NCBI RefSeq assembly: GCF_964340395.1
Contig: NC_135566.1
Coordinates: 15,963,501-16,027,500 of the forward strand
Direction: 5' to 3'
From: Glandiceps talaboti
Lineage: Eukaryota; Hemichordata; Enteropneusta; Spengelidae
DNA length: 64,000 nucleotides
Program-made: the position numbers and the translations under genes
The notes under the pieces: model-generated
Database searches by the model: none
What the model was told of the DNA's origin: nothing
What the model saw: only the letters and a program-made list of their open reading frames with translations
In this document: positions 1 to 12,087 of the stretch, in pieces
Numbering within the stretch: the stretch's first letter is position 1
How the letters are laid out: each line of letters opens with the position of its first letter

Positions 1-1347
1 TGTAATACAATGTAGCATGATGATCAACCATTGAAATCCTGTCAGCATCCAACAAATGCACTATTTCTTGATAAATGAGTACTCTACTTCTTGCCATACC
101 AGTTTGAATTATTTTCCAATAGACAACAATTAGCAAAGATGTGACAGCTACTGCTGCTTTACTGTCTTTCTTTCAAGATAATTTATTTGAAAATTACATT
201 ATTTTTATGTCTTTGTGTTTGATTATGATTTACATCTGTAGATATGGTTAAGTATATTGAGTTTGATTTGTAGAACTGAACTTTCGGTTTGCAGTAGATC
301 AATCTACCCAGATGCAACTGCTTTAAAGAAATTACCAAAAAGTATTCAATAACATGTACTTAATTTTACAAATTTTGAGTAACTGTTTGTTCATTAAAGT
401 TATAACCTCAGCTTATGCTTTATTTATTAGACACAATAAGAAAAGTAATTATAAGAAATATGTTAAAGTGATGTGGTTAGCATCTGTGATGCCGTCAGTA
501 ATGAAGTAGCCTATCTATGGACTTGTAGCTGTTGACTCAGACATGACATTTCTTTTTATTACTTGAATGTTCTACTTTGCTGGTGTAATTGGGCAAAACG
601 AACTGATTGCAACTCTTAGTATGATGTCTACAGACAGAAAGATTAATCATTTTATTGAAGGATGGGTTTGGGTTTTCTTAAACAAAGTTTTAGATTTTAT
701 TTCTGAGGCTTATACTAAACAAAACCATACTCTGTCATATCACTTTGCAACAAGAGTTGCGTCTCTTTCCCTATCTGTATTCCCCTGTATAAATGTTTAT
801 TATTACATATGTACCAGACATTACTTGCACTGGTGCACACATACTAGTGGTATTTTCACTGCAGTGCAATGCCGAAAACATTATTGCATACCTGCACAAA
901 TGATATGCAAATGAGGATGTGATCGTTCAGTACACATGAAATCGCATGATTTTTATAAAATTTGCTGTTTCAGATAAACATATGTAGTAATAACAGAACT
1001 CCATGCCACACGAGTTCCAGTGTGGGTACTCAGGGGGGGGGGGGAGTTGCACTCATGCTTGTAGTGTTTTTTGCTGCACTTTCACTTGCTACGGTCATGA
1101 AAGTATGCAGACAACACTGCAAGCACTCGTGCAAATACTTGGGTATGCCACACTTACACTCGCTCATCATGGGGTTCTGTCATAGTCATTCCAGATGCTA
1201 TACTTTCTTCATCACACTGAAATAACCCATTCATCTACTGAACTCATCACTTGTAATACCTGTTTCTGTCTGCAATCTTTCCAATCTAAACAAAATTTTA
1301 TTTATCAGTATGACGTGCCTGTAATAAAACTACTTGTAACTTCAGTA

Positions 1348-1660
1348 AGGGATGATTGCATGATGTCACACAAGCTCAATAAACAAACTTTATTTGTTTA
1401 GAGGGAGGTCTGTGGTCAATGCAATTGCTTAACTTCATTTTTACACTTCTTCTAAATTACTGCTAATTTGATGCACAGTGCAGGATTTTCAGTTAGTATT
1501 TTAATGTTTACATGTCTTTACATTGTATTGATCATACAACTACAATTTTTACCATGGTTTACATGTTGCACTTGAGAACATTCGTTTAAGGGGAGGGGGG
1601 TTGGCCTAAACTAATGAAGATCATTTATTGAGCTTGTGTGAAATTGTGCATTGTGTTATG
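1348..1660. mobile_element. MITE-like element, copy A
   Basis: The left end, AGGGATGATTGCATGATG then CACACAAGCTCAATAAACAA, recurs inverted near 1615-1660. The element is non-coding, about 0.3 kb, and its interior matches copy B in reverse orientation (shared TTTACATTGTAT and ACCATGGTT). Confidence 0.6.
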
Positions 1661-1988
1661 TTAATGTTCAAAGCTGTATAAATACTAAAGTTGTACAGTT
1701 ATTGTCTCTCTCTTGAAATAATACATTCTCACCGCATATGGTACATGTACTTATGCTTTTAAATCTCAAACTTTATTTAGTGGGGCAGTCCAGGACTCTG
1801 CATTGCCTTTCAGAATTCTACCTGCTTATGTACTATTATAACTACCAACATTCATCTGTTATTTATATAAAATGAATATTTGTAATTCAGTTTTATGAAT
1901 TTTTTTACATCATCTTAATGAATAATGTAAGTGTTACTACTACAGTGTAAGTCAAAATAAGTGAAAGTAAATGAAACCAACTCATATT

Positions 1989-2362
1989 AGGGATGATCAC
2001 AGAATGTTACACAAGTTCAATAAACAAACTTTGTTCGCATAGGCCAAAATCACCTCAAAAATGAACATACACAAGTGTTACAACTACACATATAACCATG
2101 GTGAAAATTGTAGTGGTCAAACAACTGCAATTGATACAATGTAAAAACTTGGTAAACACATTAAAATACTAACCAGAAACCCCACACTGTATATCACATT
2201 AGCAGAAACTTATCAATATCTCAGTAGTAAATACAGAGCCTTTTATCATTGTAGGCTTTCAGGTTTTCAAAATTTGGTTAATTTGGCATTGACACTAGAC
2301 CCCCTCCTCCCTAAATGAACAAAGTTTGTTTATTGAGCTTGTGTGACATATTGTGATCGGCC
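1989..2362. mobile_element. MITE-like element, copy B (opposite orientation to A)
   Basis: Terminal inverted repeats begin GGGATGATCACAGAATGTTA and contain TTCAATAAACAAACTTTGTT. The right arm (about 2313-2362) is the inverse. The interior is the reverse complement of copy A. Confidence 0.6.
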
Positions 2363-4292
2363 CATATCTTGTTAAACATTCATGTTTTTTTATTTTAGCA
2401 ACATGAATTAACAAGGTATTCTGTTCCTTCAAAGTTGTACTGGATACTAGTAATTGATAACAAAGAACACACCAAATATCAGTCTATGAGGTACGCCATG
2501 ACCGAGTGCCCTCACACATTAGTCAACCCCTCTCACATCTGTATTGAACTGTATTCCAATCTGAGCTGGTTGCATCCAATCACAGATAGGTACATAATAA
2601 AAGGCATTAAAATGACCATGATGTGAGAGAAGAGGCCAGTGAGGGGAGAATGACACAATGTATCTTACAATTTAACAAATTATAACAAAGAAAAAAACAA
2701 TTATGTCAAAGAAAAAAAACAATAACAGAAAAATTGTAAATATCTAGTTGTTTTGGCTACATGTATGCATGTATTTCACTCGAGGGATATGTAGTTGTGT
2801 ATAACTGTATGGATATTTGACTGTATCACAAACGCATATTTGCTTATGCATCATGTAGATGGATGTGTACTTGTATCTCATAAATGTATGACCATTTATT
2901 TAGTAATAAAGCACTTCATTGACAATGTCAGATGTTTTTTAAGTCAAAACCATAACAGCTGTTTGTGTTTATTGATATATCTCTGTAAATTGAAAATATA
3001 TAATTAATGTACATTCTTAAGAAAACACCAAAAAAGGACTATCAGGCTTATGGCAAATATAATGTTTGTAAACATGAAATTAATTAACACCGCATCGTGT
3101 TGATTAAAAAGCTATACAATGGAAGATACACATATAAATCACAACTAAGAAGTCAATACCATTTGTCTCATGTTATTGTTCACTGGCTCTGTTTGATACA
3201 ACTTCAGACACAACCAGGCAAAAACAAACAACAAAAATACACACACTACAGGAGTCAAGACTTTATGAATACAGTTTCTTTTGACAGTTTGTCTAAATGA
3301 AGTGAGCTAAAGTGCCACCATGCAGACTTCAAACCATTGGTGCCTGTATGTCTGCATTTAGTTGCAGTACTTTTAGATGGGTTATTTCATTTTATAGACA
3401 AAATGTAGCAAGGAATTGCGATACTGCTCTTCGAGGGCAGAATATGCAATTTCTTACTGGTTTCTGCATGGTTGTATCAAACACTGTGACTGAATAGTAA
3501 CATGTAACGAGTATTAAGCCAATCAGCATAACTTAAAGTGTTAATGTAGTCTGTACTAAAGCTTAAGAAGTACAAAATATTTCAAATTACAGGCAGATCA
3601 GCTTAGTAAATGGAATTGAGCTTTTAATCTGTCATATTCAATGAATGACAAATTCAATAGTTACAACTGTAGTGATGTCTAGGTGGCATTGATCTATCAA
3701 GCTGATGAATATGTTAGGTCAATGAATATTTTATGAAAATAACACATACTTTATGCAAACTTCTTGTAACTTACAAATAAAAAGAACATATATTATTCAA
3801 TTCTTGTTACGACAGCATATTCAGGAATACAAGTATCATTCGTATATTGCCCAGGGTCACATTACATCATTCAAAGAGTTAATCAAATTATATAAATGGA
3901 ACAACCTGTGTTGTAGAGAAAGTAGGCAGTGACATTTTCTTATGAAACAGCCTGTTTTTGTTGTTGCAAAATTAGGCAGTAACATATTCTTACGAAACAG
4001 CCCATCTTTAATGTGGTGACATTAGGCAGTGAAATTTTACTTATTAGAAATTTACAGGCTGTAGGAGTATCATTGGGTTCAGTAATGTTTTCTCTGTGCA
4101 TTACTTAAGCTTTCTTGTTATTTTAGACATGTGGACAGGAGACCAACACAACACTGTATTGCCTAGTATTAGGGATACATGTACTTGTAATGCAGTGTAT
4201 TATATTGTTTTAGGAGTTTGCTAGTCGTATATAGTATTGTATTATGATCGACTAGGTCGAAACTTATTAATATTGTTGTTTTGGGACAATAG

Positions 4293-4533
4293 GGAACTGG
4301 CAAACCTGCCATCTTGAATATCCTGAATGTGGCATCATGGGAAATATGATAAATATGAATTAATCAGCATTGTAAACAATATTGTTACATTGTTTGTAAC
4401 CACAAATAATCTAGTCAGGTTATCCTTACCATTGCTTATTTATCAATAGTTCCAGATTAAGTATTATGATAACTACCGACAATCCCATAGTCATTTGTGT
4501 CTGAGCATGCTCATCAGTCTGGATTGCAAGTTC
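4293..4533. mobile_element. 240-bp dispersed element, copy 1
   Basis: The ends are GGAACTGGCAAACCTGCC and, inverted, GAACTTGCAATCCAGACTGA. The reverse complement of the whole unit recurs at 34013-34252. Non-coding MITE-type repeat. Confidence 0.6.
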
Positions 4534-4711
4534 TGTATTTGTTCTTCTGTTATCAGTATATCACCCTTTCAAGGGATAAACTCTACTATTCGATGTTGTA
4601 GCTGGCAGTGTCGATGCTCTTATCCTTGGATTTGGCTTAAAAGTACCTTTGATAAGTGCATGCTGAAGGAAAAACAAAGCATATAAATAAAAAAATACAT
4701 AAGTATTTTAG

Positions 4712-4870
4712 AATATATTTCATTTCAATATGGTGTCAATTTTCATACAATCGGTACAGAGACAAGTAGAAACACATTCAACTAAAAATAAAATAAGTAA
4801 TTTAGAATACATTTCATTTCAATATGGTGTCATACAATCGGTACAGAGACAAGTAGAAACACATTCAACC
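4712..4870. repeat. Direct duplication of ~80 bp
   Basis: The block TTTCATTTCAATATGGTGTC ... ACAGAGACAAGTAGAAACAC occurs twice in tandem. The first copy carries an 11-base insertion. Confidence 0.7.
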
Positions 4871-5399
4871 AGAAATGTGCAGACACCTATCGAAGTTTTA
4901 CATTTTACACAAATCAAAGGTTACAGAGTTCTTTGATCATATTCACAAGATACACAAACACAACAAGAAAATAGCATTGCCACAAGATCAAGTATTCAAC
5001 ATGGCAAAACATGTTCTTAACCGGGAGGGAGGGTCATTTCTAGAATGAGCTACTTCTTTAAACATTTTGTTCATATTGCATTGATATTATCACTTCCACG
5101 GTTTCTCCAAATTAGTATACCTTCTGAAAACACTGTTGTATTAATATTGTTAAGGAGTTATCATATCAGAGTTGATTACATACCATCACCGGATGTTGTA
5201 CCACTGTTACTATTAACCATATAAGGTAAAATGAAACCACTATGTAATGACGTCATTTCCTCTGTATAGCCTTGATCCAGTCCACTGTTTTGCAATTGGC
5301 CAAATACCTGTGGTTGTTCTCTTCCTATCTCCGTACTATCACGATGTTGCTAACACGATACGCATAAAAATACAGAAATATATCAATTCGTATCTTTCA

Positions 5400-5424
5400 A
5401 CCAACCAACCAACCAACCAACCAA

Positions 5425-5460
<36 letters not shown>
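5400..5460. repeat. (CCAA)n(CA)n microsatellite
   Basis: A run of CCAA units passes directly into CA dinucleotides, 250 bp downstream of the gene 2 stop. Confidence 0.9.
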
Positions 5461-5462
<2 letters not shown>

Positions 5463-5664
5463 CAGTCAAAATTCAAGTTGTACAATCTCACTTATTTATG
5501 TCTATATTGATAGATTTGGATTTGTATGCAATTCTGACTGAATAAATCGACTTTAAATATCAAATAAAATGGTGACTCTGGTACATAGCAACAAATATAG
5601 TAATTCTGTAGAGGCCACAAATAGCCTGTAACGCACATTGTAGTTCCCTTGCATGTGTTCATTC

Positions 5665-5948
5665 CTAGGGATACTGAATCCTACAAACCTTTGATTTTCC
5701 AACATAGCGTTGTGTTTGATCTAGGTGCGATGAGTCATCCTTGATACTTTTGTAATAGTTCTCAAGTCTTGTCCTGTAATTGTCGTACAACTGATTTCTT
5801 ATGACGATGGGACGTCTCCGCGGTCGACGTCGTGGCTTTCTAGGTCTCAGAGAAAGCCACAAGTAGACCAATAGTATAAGGCAACAACACAGTAGAATTG
5901 TCCCAGTAGTTCCAACGGCAGCAGCCAAAGGTAATACATATGAAACAT
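5665..5948 (-). CDS. Gene 2 exon 11: transmembrane helix, cytoplasmic tail, stop
   Basis: The acceptor ATCCAG, phase 1, leads into DVSYVLP, a hydrophobic helix containing LAAAVGTTGTILLCCCLILL, then the stop-transfer RPRKPRRRPRRRP. The tail of about 50 residues has several Tyr (NQLYDNY, LENYY, QRYVG) that could be phosphorylation or sorting sites. It ends at TAG. A weak in-frame donor (AAG/GTTTGT) lies ten codons before the stop, so a longer tail from an unseen exon is possible. Confidence 0.75.
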
Positions 5949-7515
5949 CTGGATATGTGAAATAAATAGCGACAAGGGAATAATATATCAAATTGTACTT
6001 ATCTGTACAGACTTTGAAAAAAATTGCATTGGCTTAATTCTGTGAGGCCTCATATGCACTAGGTTGTAGGTGAGGAGAAATAAAGTTCTCCATGATACAA
6101 AATTGTAGGCTATATTTTCCAGAATAATGTGAAAAACAACTCTGTTAACAGCAAAAAAGTACTAACTCACATTTGAACTTTTAGGTGTATTTCCATGGCT
6201 GAAGTTATTCAAAATAAACAAAGAAGACGATCAAATAACCCCTGTCATTTCGGCAAAGATGTCTACAAAGATGTGGCGAGTTTAACCTGGTATGACACTA
6301 GAGAACGTCAATCGCATACGCCGCCATGGCTCCAGCTACGGGGTTGTATGCTGCCCAGAGGGCCATTGTACTGTTATTGGTCTGAACAACAATAAATGTG
6401 CAGTGCTAGAGAACAGTGTGTTGGATAGCGCTATATAAAAATACTATTATATTATTTAATAACTTTTTGGGGTTGACCATTTCTTCTCTTCGTCAATTGA
6501 CCAGTTTTAACATGTTGCCACAAGAAATTGTAATACATCCGTCGACCATATGTTACTTCTAACATATACATGTGTAACATGTCACTTACCAGTACCTTGT
6601 CTAGGCTTGACACATTGTCTTCCAGGTCGTTTTGTTTTCGCAAGGGAAATATCTTCATATCCATGGTGACAGTGGCATGTAAAATTAGACTCGTCAAAGT
6701 CAGAACACACAGCGTGTATAGAACAATCATTTCCACTTGGTGTGTCGCATATAGTATCATTGTAATCTGTATAAAATTGAATAGTAGGGGTTGGTGGAAG
6801 AAAATAAAGTGTTGTTTGTATTTAAAGGAATTCACACTAAACAGTATAGTCTACTCTTAATGTTCACACTGTCGACAACAATACAGTACTCACCGTCGTA
6901 AACCACAGCCTCTTTTAAGGCAGAGTCCAAAAATAAGGTCTGACTTGCAAAGAATATACAGTGCTGGGCACCATGCTTTTTGACTTCTTGTTCATTTAAT
7001 TATATTACAGCTCGATTTCTATGTATGAATTCACTATCTTTAACTTGAGTCATACTTATATAAATCAAATTCTATATCAATCTTCAGCAAACTATTAAAG
7101 ACAACATTGTTTACCTTGGACACTAACTGATTCTTTTTTTATTGTCAACCCTGCAATAATGCCATGTCCGCTGTCCACTTCTTCCTTTATTTGACTTTGA
7201 ATACTGTGATGGGTCTGCTGTGTTAACTTTGAAAAGTACAAGAGGTGGACGACATGAATACTTCCTGGTGAGAAATCAACAACGTCAACACCATAGTAAT
7301 CCCATGATGAATTGAATACCAAACTCATCTGTGGAAGAGAAGGAAATAACATTTTTACCTAGGTACATTATCATTTATCCATAGGTTTGTAATTCAAGTA
7401 GTCCTACATGTGTGATCACTATCTAATGAATAAAACCCCATAGTTATTGTATGTATGTATGTATGTATGTATGTATGTATGTATGTATGTATGTATGTAT
7501 GTATGTATGTATGTA

Positions 7516-7588
<73 letters not shown>

Positions 7589-7777
7589 ATGTATGTATGT
7601 ATGTATGTATGTATTTTTGATAACATTTAGATATACACTCGGGTGGTGACCTACTATATATCTTGCCTTGATATCCTATGATAAAAGACTATTGATTCGA
7701 AATGTCAGGTTGCATTTATTGATCGGGACTGTTTCACTCGTTCCTTAAGCACTTCTATGTACGTATGTACGTATGTA

Positions 7778-7847
<70 letters not shown>

Positions 7848-10800
7848 CGTGCGTTTGCCAGCCTGCCAGATTGCTTGCATACATGTATGTAGGAGCTTCC
7901 ATCTAATTTCATGTAATTAATATCCTTACTGATGCCTCGATATCCCTTGACATCTTTCCATAGTAAGTAGATGTCGGGTCCTGTAGGTCATCGATGTACT
8001 TTGCATCATTGAGGTTAATTTCTAGCACTGTCATAGACGTCAAAAAGACAACAGAACCTAAAAAGGTTAAAACAAAATGTATAACATTTAGTGACAAGAT
8101 AAAGCATTATGAGCCACACAGCATGATATATAAATATACTATTCTTGGTCTTAAACTTCATTTCAGGCATGTGAGACTATCTCATGCATGTCACGTGACT
8201 AGCGTGCTCCGTTTATCATCAATACAGTTGAAAATCACCACTTTCATTTGCATGTTCCATACCTGTACACGTGGAATTTACATAATAATATCCAGGTTTG
8301 CATGTGCACCTAAGTCCAACTATGACATCAAAGAGACATATTTGATCAGAAGGACACAGTTCAGGAATCTCTGCACATTTATCAATATCTTTATGAGAAA
8401 ACAGAAAAAAATGCAAATGATGAGTTTCACCTTAACGATCACAGTTCCCCAACTAAAAATAATGAAATGAGGAAATTATAATTTTACTCTTACTGTTTAG
8501 ATACATTCCATTCAATTAATACGTTTGAAGACATTCTACTAGTCATTTCAACTAAACATTTTGATATCTTGAGAAAAGTCATGTAGCGACAGATGGTAAA
8601 TTTTAGCTTGCTACTTTACACGAGAGTGTATATTATGATTACCGGTCACATATTTAAAGATTATTCAGATTAATCATTACCTTTTACGGTGGACATATAG
8701 TTATCTGAAGTAACTAGACCTACTGGTGACGTTTGAGTAGAGGACCTAGACTGCACCGTTCTAAGAGTGGTTATTGAATCAACAATTGTAGATATTGGTA
8801 AAGCTCTAGTTGTCTCATATAGAGTAAATGCTTGTTGCATTGTTGTTTCTTCTCTTGTAGATGATGATACTTTAACTGAAGTTGTTTGAAGTGGTGTTGA
8901 TAGTGACGTACGCATGAGAGTTTGTCGCATTGTTGATTCCTGTACTGTAGTTGATGTCATCTCAACTGTTGTTGTAGATGGCGATGTTGCTAGTTGTCCT
9001 AGAGTCTCCTGTATTGTTGTTTCTTGTATTGTAGACGACGTTCCGTCAAATAATGATGTATGTGGTTGTGATGATAGTGGTGGTTGCATGGCTGTTGTTT
9101 CTTCTAATGTAGATGGCGTCGTTTCAAACAATGCTGTACGAGGTGGTGATATAGATGTCTGCGTTACGGATGTTGTTTCTTTTGCCGATGATGTCATTTT
9201 GACAGCTAAACTATGAGATGACGATTTTGATGATGACGTGGATGTTTGCTGTAAGGTTGTTGTTTCGTCTGTCGATGACGTTATATCTTCCAAACTAGAA
9301 GATGGCGTTGTAACTTCCTGAGATGATGTCACTTCAACCGAACTAGTAGATGGCAATATTGGAGATGATGTAGATGTGGGCTGTGTTGCTGTTGAATATT
9401 CATTCGAACTAGTATATGGTGACATTGATGAGGACGATGTATGTTGCATTGATGTTGTTTTTTCTGTTGGTGACGTCATTTCAACCAAATTATTAGATGG
9501 CAATATTGATGATGACGTAGGTGTTTGATGTAGGATTGTAGTATCATCAGGTAGTGTTGTCCCTTCAACAAACCTAGTTGATGGCGATATTGAAGATGAC
9601 GTAGTTATGTGAAGTGTTGTCATATCTTCATGAGATGACGTCACTTCAACAAAACTAGTTGCTGGTGATATTGATGGTGACATAGCTGTCTGTTGTATGG
9701 GTGTGATATGTTCTGTCGATGACGTCAAACCAGATGGTGGCGATATTGATGATGAAGCAGATGCTTGATGTATGGTCGTTTTACTAATATCTTCTTGAGA
9801 TGACGTCACTTCAGCCAAACTAGTAGATGGTGATATTGACGATGAGGAAGCTGTCTGCTGTATGGTTGTTGTTTCTGCTGTCGGTGACATCATTTCAACC
9901 AAGCCAGTAGATGACGTTAATGGTGATGACGTTGACGTCTCCTGCGTGGCTATAAATGACGTCATATCAACCAAAGTCGTAGATGGTGGTGGCCATGTTG
10001 GATTTAATGTTTGCCAACCGTGTGTGGCTTCACTACTAGTCAATGGATTACTGATATAACTTGTTGACCTCTTGGTAGGTACTGTAATTAGTTCTGAGCA
10101 AGATGAAAGGAAGATGGCAAGAAAGTATAAAGAGAAAAAAGTTTAAATTTTCTTTTCATCTTAGTTATTCTCCGAAGGTCATAATGGCTCGTGTACATGA
10201 ATATAATGTTATTTGTTGTTATTTGCTAGCAGCAAAGATGTCATGCATTGGGGAATGATGATATAATGATATAATGATGGCAAATTATAAGTATACTTGA
10301 ATCTATTAAAACTTCCATGGGAAGATTATATCAAACCTGTAATAGCTGCAACTAGGACATATTTTCACATATTTTCACTATAAATTGGTCAATCACTTAT
10401 AAAAAGGACATTGTATCTGTTAATTGATGGTCAATATTAACTGTAGGTAGAGTAGCGGCAAAGTTTAAAACTTGAGCGAAAGCTAGGTCTTGAAGCTGTT
10501 ACCATCATGTTAAAAACTGTACTAGTTGTAACTGGAGTATTCTTTTCCAATCAGAAAACTATAATATATTCCCCGAAAATTGTTAAAATACCAATAACTG
10601 GGCATTGAATATATCGATCAGGGGTCAATATTATCCAACAGCCGGTGGAAATCGTGACCGCCGTTGAAGGCGCTGAATTTTAGGTGCGGACTCAAAATAA
10701 ATGTTTTGATTTATCGTGTATACAGCTACAAAGATACACAGGTTGTGAGAAACTGTTCACGGTGTAGGATATTACGAGTAAGTTATTGTACCTAACAAAA

Positions 10801-11700
10801 CATTTCATGATCAGTTGAAGCGAGTGTAGCTTTAATTGTATGGATTTTAATCATAACTATTACATTATTTTACTTTTGAACGTGTAAGTTGCAATTTGGT
10901 TTGTTCTGCTGTTAGTTTGTAAAAACCTACAGACTGACAATTGAATTCATACAGTGTAGTCTGCATGGTACGGTGGCCCACAGGTGACAGACGAAAACTA
11001 AATTTGTGCTATAAATAATTGATTTTTGAGGGCAAAATATTTAATAAAAGGATAACACTTTTATTTCATACGACAAAACATTAATTTCTTGGGTCAATAT
11101 AGAAATATCAAAGCAAAAAACTACAATTTCTGTGACAAATATATTCTTTTTACGGAGCAGAAAATTAATTTGCGAAACGAAAACTTTTATTCGTGTGGCC
11201 CACCTTTATTTTCGAGTGATAACATTTACGTTGCAAAGCAAAAAACTACAATTTCTGTGACAAATAAATTCTTTTTACGGAGCAGAAAATTAATTTGCGA
11301 AACGAAAACTTTTATTCGTGTGGCCCAACCTTTATTTTCGAGTGATAACATTTACGTTGTGGGATAAAATGTAAATGTCAAGCCGGAATATGAATTTAAG
11401 TCCCTTACAAGCTTATACTCTGACTGCAGAAACAACATTTGTCACCATACAACCTCCTTTTCTAATCGACGAGATTTACTTAACACAGGATGCAACATTA
11501 ATGTTTGGGGACGAAACATTAATAGGCGAGGACAAAACTTTCTTTTTGCTTGACGGAAGTTGGACTGCATGACGGAAATTGATTATATATCCCACAATCC
11601 TCGGCACACTCTTGGCGGCTATTTCAACTTCGCGACCAGCACTATATCTGATCATGTCAAGTGGTAAACACATCAATTGTTTCCAGTGTATAATTTTTTC

Positions 11701-11771
<71 letters not shown>

Positions 11772-12021
11772 GCCTGTCTGTCTGTCTGCCTGTCTCTATC
11801 TCTGTCTGTCTGTATGTCTGTCTGTATGTCTGGCTGTATGTGTGTATGTATGTATGTCTCCCCCTCTGTATGTCTGTCTGCCAGTCTCTATCTCTGTCTG
11901 TCTGTCTGTCTCTTCTGACTGGCTGTATGTGTTTATGTATGTATGTATGTATGTATGTATGTATGTATGTATGTATGTATGTATGTATGTATGTATGGCT
12001 GACTGGCTGGCTGTCCGTCTC

Positions 12022-12087
<66 letters not shown>

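Larger units (their letters stand above)
1..5664. other. 5.7 kb with no supported gene
   Basis: AT-rich DNA downstream of gene 2. Only short, non-conserved open frames occur. It holds two opposed MITE copies (1.35-1.66 and 1.99-2.36 kb), one copy of a 240-bp dispersed repeat (4.29-4.53 kb), an ~80-bp direct duplication (4.71-4.87 kb) and a CCAA/CA microsatellite (5.40-5.46 kb). Confidence 0.6.

Noticed and set aside
567-914. 115-codon plus-strand ORF
   Set aside because: No recognisable motif, no splice context, and composition like random AT-rich sequence.
6894-6943. 50-nt segment with AG acceptor and GTGAGT donor between SEA and EGF2 of gene 2
   Set aside because: Its length is not a multiple of three, and the phase 1 frame hits TAA. 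SEA exon 9 joins EGF exon 10 directly in frame without it. It could be a decayed exon.
7444-7649. Long open frames on both strands over TATG/TG repeats (also 7705-7902, 11476-12253, 14129-14502, 41942-42262, 53894-54361, 61783-62042)
   Set aside because: Pure microsatellite translations (Tyr-Val-Cys-Met, Ile-His-Thr-Tyr, Ser-Leu or Arg-Glu runs) with no other coding evidence.
8914-9216. Antisense ORF of 100 codons opposite the mucin exon
   Set aside because: Shadow of the Ser/Thr repeat; composition is the antisense of TCA/ACA-type codons.
11375-11572. 65-codon ORF duplicated at 14509-14706
   Set aside because: Both are translations of the foldback arms; the peptide has no family signature and the duplication is the inverted repeat itself.
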